Assembly: GCA_050949885.1 (NCBI GenBank)
Contig: JBMNGO010000005.1
Location: forward strand, 62,001-126,000
Direction: 5' to 3'
Source: JBMNGO01 sp050949885
Lineage (GTDB): Bacteria; Bacillota; Syntrophomonadia; Syntrophomonadales; Syntrophomonadaceae
Length of the DNA stretch: 64,000 nucleotides
Made by a program: the position numbers and the translations under genes. Shown here in pieces: positions 10,556-18,754 of the stretch. The notes under the pieces are model-generated. The model worked only from the letters and a program-made list of their open reading frames with translations. It was not told the DNA's origin and searched no databases. The first letter of the stretch is position 1. Each line of letters starts with the position of its first letter.

Positions 10556-10984
10556 ATGTTTTTCTATTTTTTGCCCATTTTAATGATCGTAGCTTCCAAT
10601 GTGGTCTACAATATATGCCAAAAATCAACACCCCAGAGCGCTAATCCATTTACAGCACTGTTTATAACCTATTTGACGGCGGCTATACTGACCCTAATCG
10701 CTTATCAATTTCATTCATCAGAAAAAGGCTTTGTCCAGTCAATAACGGATTTAAACTGGACCAGCCTGGTTTTGGGTGTATCCATTGTTGGGTTGGAATT
10801 AGGGTATTTGCTGGCTTACCGGGCAGGATGGAATATAAGCATAGGATCGCTGGTGGCTAACATCCTCCTGGCCTTAGCCCTTATTCCGGTGGGGATATTA
10901 TTCTACCATGAAGGCTTTGATACCAGCAAAACGGTGGGAGTGGTTTTTTGTATTATTGGACTCCTATTGATCAACCGTTTATAA
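10556..10984 (+). CDS. EamA/DMT-like small transporter, single domain
   Basis: 142 residues with about five hydrophobic segments: FFYFLPILMIVASNVVYNIC, ALFITYLTAAILTLIAY, WTSLVLGVSIVGLELGYLLAY, LVANILLALALIPVGILFY and VGVVFCIIGLLLINRL. The closing 'G-x-x-x-I-x-G-L-x-L-I-N' and the internal GxxYxxxxxG spacing resemble one half of a drug/metabolite transporter (EamA), which usually has two such repeats; a one-repeat protein probably dimerises as EmrE does. Substrate unknown. ATG preceded by GAGAGG. A strong terminator follows. Confidence 0.7.
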   Translation: MFFYFLPILMIVASNVVYNICQKSTPQSANPFTALFITYLTAAILTLIAYQFHSSEKGFVQSITDLNWTSLVLGVSIVGLELGYLLAYRAGWNISIGSLVANILLALALIPVGILFYHEGFDTSKTVGVVFCIIGLLLINRL

Positions 10985-11016
10985 GTAAGCTTTTCCATAG
11001 TTTTACCTAAAACAAA

Positions 11017-11040
11017 AAACCAGGGGAAAATCCCTGGTTT
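11017..11040. terminator. Bidirectional terminator between EamA gene and tRNA operon
   Basis: Stem AAACCAGGG (11017-11025) with CCCTGGTTT (11032-11040). T-rich sequence follows on the plus strand (GTTAGTTTTT) and an A-run precedes it, giving a T-run on the minus strand, so it can serve both convergent units. Confidence 0.8.
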
Positions 11041-11056
11041 GTTAGTTTTTAAAATA

Positions 11057-11132
11057 TGGTAGCCCCAAGGGGAGTCGAACCCCTGTCTCCGCCGTGAGAG
11101 GGCGGCATCCTAGGCCACTAGACGATGGGGCC
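11057..11132 (-). tRNA. tRNA-Glu (CTC anticodon)
   Basis: Read on the minus strand: acceptor GGCCCCA pairs with TGGGGCT (one G-T pair), D-arm GTCTAGTGGCCTAGGAT, anticodon arm CCGCC-CTCTCAC-GGCGG with anticodon CTC, T-arm AGGGGTTCGACTCCCCT, discriminator A and encoded CCA. 76 bases. Six bases downstream of tRNA-Gln on the same strand, so one transcript. Confidence 0.95.
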
Positions 11133-11138
11133 GTAATA

Positions 11139-11212
11139 TGGCTGCCGGACTAGGATTCGAACCCAGGCGAACTGATCCAGAGTCAGTCGTGCTACCACTA
11201 CACCATCCGGCA
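11139..11212 (-). tRNA. tRNA-Gln (CTG anticodon)
   Basis: Minus strand: acceptor TGCCGGA with TCCGGCA, D-arm GTGTAGTGGTAGCAC, anticodon stem ACTGA-CTCTGGA-TCAGT with anticodon CTG, T-arm CTGGGTTCGAATCCTAG, discriminator G, encoded CCA. 74 bases. First tRNA of the pair with tRNA-Glu. Confidence 0.95.
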
Positions 11213-11285
11213 ACAGGCTTGCACTTCCCGTGCGTTAATCATTATAATACAGGGGATAATACTTGTCAAAGGTTAGTAGGGCATA

Positions 11286-12838
11286 GATCGTGTCAAGTTA
11301 CTTTGGGTTTTAAAAACGAAAAATCCCCTTTAATAACTAAGCGGTTCTAATTGATCTTAAGAATTGCGCGGTTGCCGTTTTCTTTCCTTTGTTTAAAATA
11401 GCTATGTTCCCAAAGGTTTCATTAGTCGCAACCTGGGTTCTCTTCTTTAAGATTTCCTGATCCAATTTAAGCTGCCTTGCCTTGCTCAATTTGTTTCGTT
11501 TTTTGGCTAACAACAAATCATACACCACACCACCATTGGCTTCGAAGGCCCTTAATCTTGCCATTTGATCCACACCTATTTTGCACCACCCCAATGGCCT
11601 GGAGCTTAATCTGGCTGATAAAATATGGCTGACATGCCCCTCGGCGCTACATCCTACGTAATCTGGTTCATATTGATTTCTTATGCCATCCCAGTTCCCA
11701 AGTATATAACTTCTTGCTTCCCGCACAGATTTCTTCTTGGTATCTGTTTCAGTGGAGCTAATGATTTGGGTAAATAGTTTCTTCAATTTCTTCCGTTCCC
11801 CATTATTAATGTACTTCCACATAAAGGGTGTAATGTCTGACATATGCGCTGTGGCTTGTGTTACATATTTTGATAGATGATAACGATCCAGCACATAAAT
11901 ACTTCCCTTGAGCCAGCCTAATCCATTTTTGATCCAGGAAGCTCCATCTCCCGATAGATAAATCTTCTCTATTAATTTTGCATCATAGGCCTCATCAATA
12001 TAGTCTGCTACTTCCAACCAAAGCTCATCGCTGTTAGTATAAATGCCGCTGAAATAACGTGGGTTTACAAGCTCCCAGCGCTCTTTCCCCACTTCTTTTA
12101 TGCCTTCATGCACATACACTAACTTGGGTTCTGCGCATTTCCCATCTTGAAGAGCTACATGATCTTCATCAGCTTCTATGTATAGGGTCTTTACAATCTT
12201 TTTATTGTCCTTGATCTTGACTGCATTATTATCTACACTGCCCAGCTTGCGGATGCTGTTCATTACCGTCTGGGAGGTTAGTTCCACTGCTTCAGCTGCT
12301 TTCTTTCCACTTCGCCTGTAAGGCATATCGATGGCTTCTTCTATCAATCTCGCCTGGAGTGAAGTATCCAGCTTATCATGTGCTGCTATCCCCACTAATT
12401 CATCTGAAAGGTAGCTGTATTCTCCGGTTTTCTTATTTTGGTAATAGGTCCTTTTATAGCTGACTTCGCCAAATATCGTGGCCAGATTCTTGATGTCTCC
12501 TTTACTTTTCACCACCCAGGTTCGTTTCCTGTCCGCACTCTCTCTTACTGCTTTATCTAATGTTTCCATGGCTTCAGCTACGAGTTTTACCCCTATTCCA
12601 TCCAGCATTGTCTGGGTGGCCATAATGAATTCAGATATATCTCTTACCTCAGTTAAAAGTCTTTGTTTTTCCTCCGCAAATTCTACCCTGATTACTTCTG
12701 CAATTTCTTGTATAATAAGTTCCATAAGAGTTTCTCCTTTTCTTTGATGATTGGTTTATTAGGCAATTCCTATTTTATCAAAGGGGAGATTCTCTTATTT
12801 ATTTTTCTGCTCCTTTTTCCCAAAGTAATTTTACGCTA
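11286..12838 (-). mobile_element. ISLre2-family insertion sequence with target-site duplication
   Basis: About 1.55 kb. The ends are imperfect inverted repeats sharing TTACTTTGGG (at 11299-11308 and, inverted, near 12818-12827) with related CGT-containing outer bases. AGTAGGGCATA occurs directly on both sides (11275-11285 and 12839-12849), which is the expected duplication (9 bp is usual for this family; the extra 2 bp may be chance). The element holds one transposase gene and separates gltX from the tRNA pair. Boundaries are good to a few bases. Confidence 0.85.
11337..12725 (-). CDS. ISLre2-family (UPF0236) transposase
   Basis: 462 residues, full length for the family and uninterrupted. 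Recognised by the opening region IIQEIAEVIRVEFAEEKQ, by GEVSYKRTYYQNKKTGEYSYLSDE, by YIEADEDHVALQDGK (first acidic residues of the DDE-type core), YLSGDGASWIKNGL (second Asp) and CSAEGHVSHILSARLSSRP (Glu region with the invariant EGHVSH). It probably encodes a functional transposase, since frame and ends are intact. Start ATG with GGAG upstream. Confidence 0.92.
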   Translation of the reverse strand: MELIIQEIAEVIRVEFAEEKQRLLTEVRDISEFIMATQTMLDGIGVKLVAEAMETLDKAVRESADRKRTWVVKSKGDIKNLATIFGEVSYKRTYYQNKKTGEYSYLSDELVGIAAHDKLDTSLQARLIEEAIDMPYRRSGKKAAEAVELTSQTVMNSIRKLGSVDNNAVKIKDNKKIVKTLYIEADEDHVALQDGKCAEPKLVYVHEGIKEVGKERWELVNPRYFSGIYTNSDELWLEVADYIDEAYDAKLIEKIYLSGDGASWIKNGLGWLKGSIYVLDRYHLSKYVTQATAHMSDITPFMWKYINNGERKKLKKLFTQIISSTETDTKKKSVREARSYILGNWDGIRNQYEPDYVGCSAEGHVSHILSARLSSRPLGWCKIGVDQMARLRAFEANGGVVYDLLLAKKRNKLSKARQLKLDQEILKKRTQVATNETFGNIAILNKGKKTATAQFLRSIRTA

Positions 12839-12925
12839 AGTAGGGCATAAGTCTGGTTGGCGTTAAAACTAGATTGGCAATTTTGTGGCCAGGCCTGGAA
12901 TAATCTAAAGGTCTGGCCACAACTT

Positions 12926-14380
12926 TTACCTATGGTTCTGGATAAATAACAAGGCATTATGCAACCTATTGATGCAGCGTTCGCGGCCCAATAGTTCCAT
13001 TACTTCAAATAATCCCGGGGTGGATGTGCGGCCGGTTAATGCAAGCCTGACCGGGTGAATCAGGTTGGCGGCATTTAATCCCATTTTATCTGCTTCCTGG
13101 CGAATTTGCCTCTCGAGCAGGTCTGCAGTGAAGCCCTCACAATTTTCAACTAAGGTTTTAACTCTATTTAGTACCTCAAAGGAATTTTCATTAAGAAAGT
13201 ATTTGTTAACCCCTTTTTCATCATAAGCCGCAATGTCCTCAAAGAAGTAGCCGCAAGCATCAAGTATTCCGTTGCTGGTCTTTTCCCGGGAGCGCACCAG
13301 GTTGATTACCATTTTGAAATAATCAGGATGGTCCTTATTATACCAGCCTCTTTTGGTGGCTTCCGGTTCCAGCAGTTTAACGATCCGGTTCAAATCAGCC
13401 TGCGCCAGATAATGGCCGTTCAGCCAGGTTAACTTGTCCTTATCATAAACTGCTGGTGAACGGGAAACATTCTCCAACTTAAAGCTTTTAATCATCTGCT
13501 CCTTGGTCCAAAAATCCTGGTCCTCACCGGTTGACCAGCCCATGAGAGCCAGATAGTTTAGCAGGGCTTCGGGCAGATAGCCTTCATCTCTGAACTCCTG
13601 CACTGAGGTGGCGCCATGACGTTTGGAGAGCTTGCTCCTTTCCGGAGACAGAATCATGGAAACATGGGCGAATTCAGGGGGTGTTAAGTCCAAAGCCTGG
13701 TAAATCAGAAGCTGCTTGGGGGTATTGGATAAATGTTCTTCAGCCCTGATTACATGAGTAATTTTCATTGTATGGTCATCTATTACAACGGCAAAATTAT
13801 AGGTAGGCCATCCATCTGACTTGGCGATAATAAAATCATCCATCAGGGAGTTGTTAAATGCCACCTGTCCCCTGATCAAATCATTAACAACCGTCTTGCC
13901 TTGTGAAGGGACCTTCAGACGTATTACGGGTTTTTGTCCCGCCTGCAGGCGTTCGGCAACTTGCTCCGGGGTAAGGTTTACGCATTTGCCGCTATAATGA
14001 TAGTCCCTTTTTTCCTCTTGGGCTTTTTGCCGCTCCTGTTCCAATTCATCAGGACTGCAGAAACAATAATAAGCTTTGCCGCTTTCGACCAGTTGGCTAA
14101 GATATTCTTTATACACAGGCAGCCGTTGACTTTGCCGGTAAGGGCCATAGGGACCTCCGATATCCGGACCTTCATCCCAATCAAGGCCGAGCCAATTCAG
14201 GCCTTCGATAATACCCTGGGCGGAAGCTTCCGTAGACCGGGAAAGGTCAGTATCTTCAATTCTAAGGATAAAACTTCCTCCGTTCCCCCGGGCATACAAC
14301 CAGTTAAATAAAGCAGTTCTGGCCCCGCCAATATGTAGAGTACCCGTTGGACTGGGAGCAAAACGAACTCTAACCTTCAC
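12926..14380 (-). CDS. gltX: Glutamyl-tRNA synthetase
   Basis: 484 residues; class I enzyme with VRFAPSPTGTLHIGGARTAL (HIGH box near residue 17) and the KLSKRHG signature near 250. It charges tRNA-Glu, and in bacteria without GlnRS also tRNA-Gln for later amidation. The tRNA-Glu/tRNA-Gln pair lies 1.7 kb downstream on the same strand, now separated by the ISLre2 element. The stop is followed by ordinary AT-rich sequence; no T-box seen upstream. Confidence 0.96.
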   Translation of the reverse strand: MKVRVRFAPSPTGTLHIGGARTALFNWLYARGNGGSFILRIEDTDLSRSTEASAQGIIEGLNWLGLDWDEGPDIGGPYGPYRQSQRLPVYKEYLSQLVESGKAYYCFCSPDELEQERQKAQEEKRDYHYSGKCVNLTPEQVAERLQAGQKPVIRLKVPSQGKTVVNDLIRGQVAFNNSLMDDFIIAKSDGWPTYNFAVVIDDHTMKITHVIRAEEHLSNTPKQLLIYQALDLTPPEFAHVSMILSPERSKLSKRHGATSVQEFRDEGYLPEALLNYLALMGWSTGEDQDFWTKEQMIKSFKLENVSRSPAVYDKDKLTWLNGHYLAQADLNRIVKLLEPEATKRGWYNKDHPDYFKMVINLVRSREKTSNGILDACGYFFEDIAAYDEKGVNKYFLNENSFEVLNRVKTLVENCEGFTADLLERQIRQEADKMGLNAANLIHPVRLALTGRTSTPGLFEVMELLGRERCINRLHNALLFIQNHR

Positions 14381-14510
14381 ATTACTTCACTCCTTTAAAA
14401 GAAGTCTAACCCATCCAATTTTGTTTTTCAAAAAAAAAGAGAAAAATGGCCTTCATTAAAATGTGCACCAAATGTATCTACTTCTCATATACTGATAGAG
14501 GGGTGGAGGA

Positions 14511-15170
14511 ATGTTTCGCTCTAGAATTAATTGGCAAAGAATTGCCCTGGTTACTGGAATAGTTCTGGTACTGGGTATTTTAGTCTGGATTGATTTTAGA
14601 ATAAAATTCAGCCTCCTTGCTATTGCCGGTTCCAGGGTTCAAGTAAAAGGTGTGGAAATGATTAACCGAGTGATAAATGAGAAAATTGTCTCCCAGATAG
14701 AATATCAGGATATTGTCCTGGTTCATAAGGATGAAACCGGGAAAATTGTTCTTATACAGCCAAATACCATAATGCTTAATCAAATTATGTCCCGGACCTT
14801 AATGGAAGTAACAGACTATATGGGCCAGCTGCAGAACGAGACGATTGAAATACCCGCAGGGGAGTTAACCGGGTCAAAACTGCTGGCAGGTTATGGACCT
14901 AAAATGCGAGTAAAAGTAATCCCTACCGGCCAGGTACATATAAATGTCTTGAACAAATTTGACCAGGCGGGAATCAACCAAACAAGGCATTTAATCTATT
15001 TTGAGGTCAAAAACAAAATGAAAATAGCTGTACCCTTTTTTAATGATGAAATCCAAGTTTCATCTACAATTCCTCTGGCAGAAACGATAATTGTAGGCGA
15101 TGTGCCTGAGACCTATGTGGATTTCAAAGGGGAAAGCCAGATGTTATATCCTTTTATAACCAGTCCATAA
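14511..15170 (+). CDS. yunB: Sporulation protein YunB
   Basis: 219 residues with a short basic start (MFRSRINWQR), a single membrane segment (IALVTGIVLVLGILVWIDF) and an extracytoplasmic domain. The pattern 'INRVINEKI...YQDIVLVHKDETGKIVLIQPNT...MNQIMSRTL' and the closing half (PAGELTGSKLLAGYGPKMRVKVIPTG, and FEVKNKMKIAVPF) match the YunB family, which is sigma-E dependent in Bacillus and needed for normal spore formation. Its presence suggests a spore-forming host. Good GGAGGA site before the ATG. Confidence 0.88.
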   Translation: MFRSRINWQRIALVTGIVLVLGILVWIDFRIKFSLLAIAGSRVQVKGVEMINRVINEKIVSQIEYQDIVLVHKDETGKIVLIQPNTIMLNQIMSRTLMEVTDYMGQLQNETIEIPAGELTGSKLLAGYGPKMRVKVIPTGQVHINVLNKFDQAGINQTRHLIYFEVKNKMKIAVPFFNDEIQVSSTIPLAETIIVGDVPETYVDFKGESQMLYPFITSP

Positions 15171-15277
15171 TAAAAAGGCGCATAAAAGCCTTTATTGTTG
15201 ACTTGTGTAATATAATGCCACTAAAATTAGACTTGGTAGCTTATACCATATTTCTACATAAGTTAGGCAGGCAGAAC

Positions 15278-16384
15278 ATGCGCAAAGTAAGGGTTGAAGA
15301 CCTGGTCCCGGGGATGAAGGTAGCTAAACCGATATATTATAACAGTGAGAGATTATTGTTGGGGGTAGGGATGACCTTGACTAATAGACTGATACTCAGG
15401 TTGAAGTATCTGGGAATTGCTTCCCTTTATATTGATGATGGTGTTTTCCCGCCTATTCCTGATGCTCCTACAGTAATATCCCAAGAGATGCGGCGAGAGT
15501 CTATAAAAGTAACCAGAGAAGTATTTGCCAGCTTGGAAGGCAAAAGAAAAATAAAACTAAAAGCTGTGCGAAAAACCGTTGAAAGCCTGCTGGAGGAAAT
15601 TCTCAGCCACAAAGATGTCCTCATTAACTGCAATGATATAAGAAACTATGATGATTATACATTTAACCATTCAGTAAATGTGTGTGTGCTTTCTATTATG
15701 GCAGGCACTACTCTGGGTTTGAATAACTCTGAGCTTATAGAAATGGGGGTTGGAGCCCTCTTGCATGATGTTGGCAAAACCCAAATTGAAAAGGCTATTC
15801 TAAATAAACCTACCCTGCTTACTGAGGAAGAATACGAAAAAGTTAAATGTCATCCGCAGCTAGGCTATGATATACTCTGTTCGCTGGACGATGTACCTAG
15901 ATTATCTGCTACTATTGCTTATCAGCACCACGAAAGATTGGACGGGCATGGTTACCCGTTAAGGCTGAAAGCAGAGCAGATTCATCAATACAGCAGTATA
16001 GCCGCCGTTGCAGATGTCTTTGACGCGTTAACAACTGACCGCCCATATCGTAAAGCCTGCCAGGTCAACGAAGCCATTGATTGGATTAACGAAATGTCTC
16101 CCGCTTGGTTTGAATTAAGTGCAGCTTTGGCTCTAGTCTCCAACTTGGCCCCTTATCCGGTAGGGACCGTGGTAATGTTGAACAACTGCCAGGTAGGGCA
16201 AGTGATTGACGTAAGCCGCAAGGCTCCTGACAGACCTCTGGTTCGCATAGTCATTGATGAAGAACTAAACTATCATCCCCTTCCCCAAGAGGTGGATCTC
16301 AGCCAGGAAGCTAGTCTTTATATCAGCAGGGTACTGACGGAAGCAGAAATAACCGCCATTATTAACCGGATGAAAAATAAATAG
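15278..16384 (+). CDS. HD-GYP domain phosphodiesterase-type protein
   Basis: 368 residues from the ATG at 15278; the frame is open to 15203 but residues before MRKVRVEDLVPGMKVAKPIYY are unlike the family. The N-terminal part resembles the DUF3391-like/'LVPGM' domain that precedes many HD-GYP proteins. The HD-GYP core has LLHDVGK, a helical middle, then YQHHERLDGHGYP (HHExxDGxGYP) and DVFDALTTDRPYR. These proteins hydrolyse cyclic-di-GMP or related cyclic dinucleotides; specificity cannot be told from sequence. No receiver or membrane domain is attached, so it would be cytosolic. Confidence 0.9.
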   Translation: MRKVRVEDLVPGMKVAKPIYYNSERLLLGVGMTLTNRLILRLKYLGIASLYIDDGVFPPIPDAPTVISQEMRRESIKVTREVFASLEGKRKIKLKAVRKTVESLLEEILSHKDVLINCNDIRNYDDYTFNHSVNVCVLSIMAGTTLGLNNSELIEMGVGALLHDVGKTQIEKAILNKPTLLTEEEYEKVKCHPQLGYDILCSLDDVPRLSATIAYQHHERLDGHGYPLRLKAEQIHQYSSIAAVADVFDALTTDRPYRKACQVNEAIDWINEMSPAWFELSAALALVSNLAPYPVGTVVMLNNCQVGQVIDVSRKAPDRPLVRIVIDEELNYHPLPQEVDLSQEASLYISRVLTEAEITAIINRMKNK

Positions 16385-16416
16385 GTGTTGACCACCAGTC
16401 TATAAACAAAACCAAC

Positions 16417-16453
16417 TATTCCCCAATGATGATTAGATTATTTTTGGGGAATA
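16417..16453 (+). terminator. Terminator after the HD-GYP gene
   Basis: 10-bp stem TATTCCCCAA (16417-16426) with TTGGGGAATA (16444-16453), 17-base loop, followed by ATTTTATTT. Confidence 0.7.
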
Positions 16454-16512
16454 ATTTTATTTAGAGAAATTTTGCACTTGAAAAAAAGACGGCAAAGATA
16501 TATTATAATAAC

Positions 16513-16658
16513 TGAGGTTTATCGACAACATTCGTCATAAACCAACATAGGTTTCGACAACTTCATTCCCCCCAGGAAAAAGTAAGCATCTTTGCTTCGC
16601 CCAGCTTTTTCCTAATACTTAACAAACACCCGGTTTAGCTCGTGCCGGGTGTTTTTCC
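16513..16658 (+). ncRNA. Candidate small structured RNA
   Basis: No coding frame is visible here, but the pieces of an RNA gene are: a sigma-A-like promoter (TTGAAA at 16478-16483, 17-base gap, TATTAT at 16501-16506, overlapping a TATAAT at 16504), a hairpin GGTTTAT...ATAAACC (16516-16543), a pyrimidine-rich stretch with CCCCCC (16568-16573), a 9-bp hairpin AGGAAAAAG/CTTTTTCCT (16574-16612) and a 10-bp terminator stem AAACACCCGG/CCGGGTGTTT (16624-16654) ending in a T-run. GACAAC with nearby bases is repeated at 16524 and 16555. The family is not recognised; 6S RNA and 6C RNA were considered and fit poorly. The remaining 380 bases up to the next gene show nothing I can name. Confidence 0.5.
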
Positions 16659-17034
16659 CTTTATTTACAATGAAAATCTTTCGGCCATTAGTTACTGTTA
16701 TATAAATGGTAAACATATCCAGGTAAATAAGCTCATATCTTATTTACCACAACTTAATTTGTAAATTAACAAAATTAAGAGCAAAACTGCGGATAAGGCG
16801 AAAACGAAACAAAAATCAATGAATATAAGGCTTTATTACCAGAAATTAGTTCAGCAAAAAAAATAATCTTCTGGCAAAATAATATTTAACGAACGGTTTG
16901 TATGGCGGACAATTGGTTCACCCATCGGACCAAAATACGCCATAGGGAAAATCAAATTAAACCAAAAAGTAGGGGGGGGATATGAAGATTAAATAGGGTA
17001 TTTCACATACTATTTTGTTAGGGGGGCAAAACGG

Positions 17035-17553
17035 ATGACTGAAGACTTAATCCAGAAAGCCAAGGACAACGCAAAACAGAATTTTAAAGATGGTCTTAAT
17101 TGTGCGGAATCAGTACTTAAAGCCATTATCGACACGGGAGTTACAGATTTTCCTCCCGAGACGGTCGCTCTAGCCACAGGTTTTGGGGGTGGCATGGGGT
17201 TGTCCGGTAACAATTGTGGTGCTCTCGCAGGAGCGGTAATGGCAGTAGGTGCAGTACACGGACGCCGCAATCCTTTGGAAGGTGAATTTGCTGAAAGGGT
17301 AGACCGGCTGTACGGGAATCCCGGTTTATACCGGTTCTTTAACGGAATGCCCCATGAGTTCAGGGCTAAATTCGGTTCCCTGGACTGCAAAAAACTCAAT
17401 GAGGGCTGGGATGAGTGGACCAATAAAGACAGATTTCGGCAATGTATGAAAATGGTAGTGGAAGCGGCCGGAATGGCCATGGAATACATTATTAAAGGCA
17501 ACACGGAAGGTTATACTCAGCCCTTTGGGGAAAACATGGCCAAAAAAATATAG
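17035..17553 (+). CDS. C_GCAxxG_C_C family putative redox protein
   Basis: 172 residues. The name-giving pattern is present: Cys in NCAESVLKAI (near residue 23), GNNCGALAGAVMAVG (CGAxxG near residue 62), then single Cys in LDCKKLNE and in FRQCMKMVVEAAG. The family is common in anaerobes and is thought to bind a metal or cluster; its reaction is unknown. ATG preceded by AGGGGGGCAAAACGG. No signal peptide, so probably cytosolic. Stand-alone gene. Confidence 0.85.
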   Translation: MTEDLIQKAKDNAKQNFKDGLNCAESVLKAIIDTGVTDFPPETVALATGFGGGMGLSGNNCGALAGAVMAVGAVHGRRNPLEGEFAERVDRLYGNPGLYRFFNGMPHEFRAKFGSLDCKKLNEGWDEWTNKDRFRQCMKMVVEAAGMAMEYIIKGNTEGYTQPFGENMAKKI

Positions 17554-17656
17554 CAGGCGGCAGGTTGGTTAAACGCGCACTTATCCGGTATTTACCCGGG
17601 CAATAATATCCCGGATAAACTACCGGATTAGTTTTGCATCAAATCTCTAAAATTTA

Positions 17657-18610
17657 TCAATTACGGTAATCCTTTATGTCCGCGTTATTATATAGGGCCA
17701 CGGCGTAATCCTGGAAAGCAGATAACTCTTTATCTTGTTGCAGGCTAGCAAGAATTTCATTCTTAGCTTCCTCAAATGCTATAACGCTTTCCTGCTGTCT
17801 AGCTCCAGCTTTTATAATATGGAAACCAAATTGTGTTTTAACCGGAGTCTGGGTCATTTCGCCGGGCTCCAGTTTTAAAGCAGCTTCTTTGAATTCCTCT
17901 ACAAAATTGGTTTGTTCATTGGCAATACCTAAATCTCCGCCATTTGCTGCACTGGCGCAAGTAGAGTGTATTTTGGCCAACTCAGCGAAATCTTCTCCAT
18001 TATTTATTTTAGTGATCAAATCTTTGGCTTTATCTTCACTGCTTACCAGAATATGAGAAATGCGTATTCCTGCCGGTACGGTATACATATCTTTGTTTTC
18101 ATCGTAGTAAGCCTTAGCCTCATCATCGCTGACCTTAATATCAGAAGTCACGTTCTCCCTCAGCTTGGTAATCAGCTGGTCCATTTTCATTTCGTGCTCA
18201 AATTCAGCCTGACTAAGCCCCAAGTCCTTTAAGAAACTCTTATAGCCTTCTTCTCCTAGGGCCTGCTTGAAGTCATCCACAGCCTTTTCCAGTTCTTCTT
18301 TAGTTACATCAATATTCTTTTTTTCTGCTTCCTGGATAAAAAGCTTCTGGTAAACCAAATCGTCGAAGGCCTGATCTTCAAGCTTTTCCAGGGTTTCCTC
18401 CGGGATAACTTCGTCTTTAGAAGCATCAACTGAACCAGCCATTTGTATCTTGTAACTGGTTTTTAGAAGTTCCAAATGTTTTTCGTATTCATCGTTGCTT
18501 ATCTCTATGCCATTCACTTCTCCTACAGCTTTGGAATTATCTTTACTATTACAGCCACTGATAGGCAGAGCGGCCAATAGTAGTATTAATATGGCAATAA
18601 TCTTTTTCAT
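17657..18610 (-). CDS. PrsA/PpiC-type foldase lipoprotein (peptidylprolyl isomerase)
   Basis: 317 residues with a lipoprotein signal: MKKIIAILILLLAALPISGC, lipobox ISGC with Cys at residue 20. The middle is a SurA-N-like helical domain (residues 25-165); the parvulin domain runs from about 175 to 270 with RISHILVSSEDKAKDL, GGDLG and TQFGFHIIK. It would sit on the outer face of the membrane and help fold secreted proteins and PBPs. Own promoter region upstream; not obviously linked to neighbours. Confidence 0.88.
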   Translation of the reverse strand: MKKIIAILILLLAALPISGCNSKDNSKAVGEVNGIEISNDEYEKHLELLKTSYKIQMAGSVDASKDEVIPEETLEKLEDQAFDDLVYQKLFIQEAEKKNIDVTKEELEKAVDDFKQALGEEGYKSFLKDLGLSQAEFEHEMKMDQLITKLRENVTSDIKVSDDEAKAYYDENKDMYTVPAGIRISHILVSSEDKAKDLITKINNGEDFAELAKIHSTCASAANGGDLGIANEQTNFVEEFKEAALKLEPGEMTQTPVKTQFGFHIIKAGARQQESVIAFEEAKNEILASLQQDKELSAFQDYAVALYNNADIKDYRN

Positions 18611-18754
18611 CGGTTTTCCTCCTAGTTAAAGATTCCCTGCCCATTGTAACACATTTGGACAACTGTACCCCAAAATTTTAAGGGGAAAAATGTTTTTTTG
18701 TTAATAAATAATGCTGGCATGCCTGCCTACAGCCCAATATTGGTATAAGGTAAT

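Noticed and set aside
11138..11350. 70-codon plus-strand ORF.
   Set aside because: It is the reverse of the tRNA-Gln gene ('GFEPRRTDPESVVLPLHHPA' is a typical antisense-tRNA peptide).
16513..16658. 6S RNA or 6C RNA.
   Set aside because: No closing stem between the 5' and 3' ends and no large central bubble for 6S; only one C-run hairpin for 6C.
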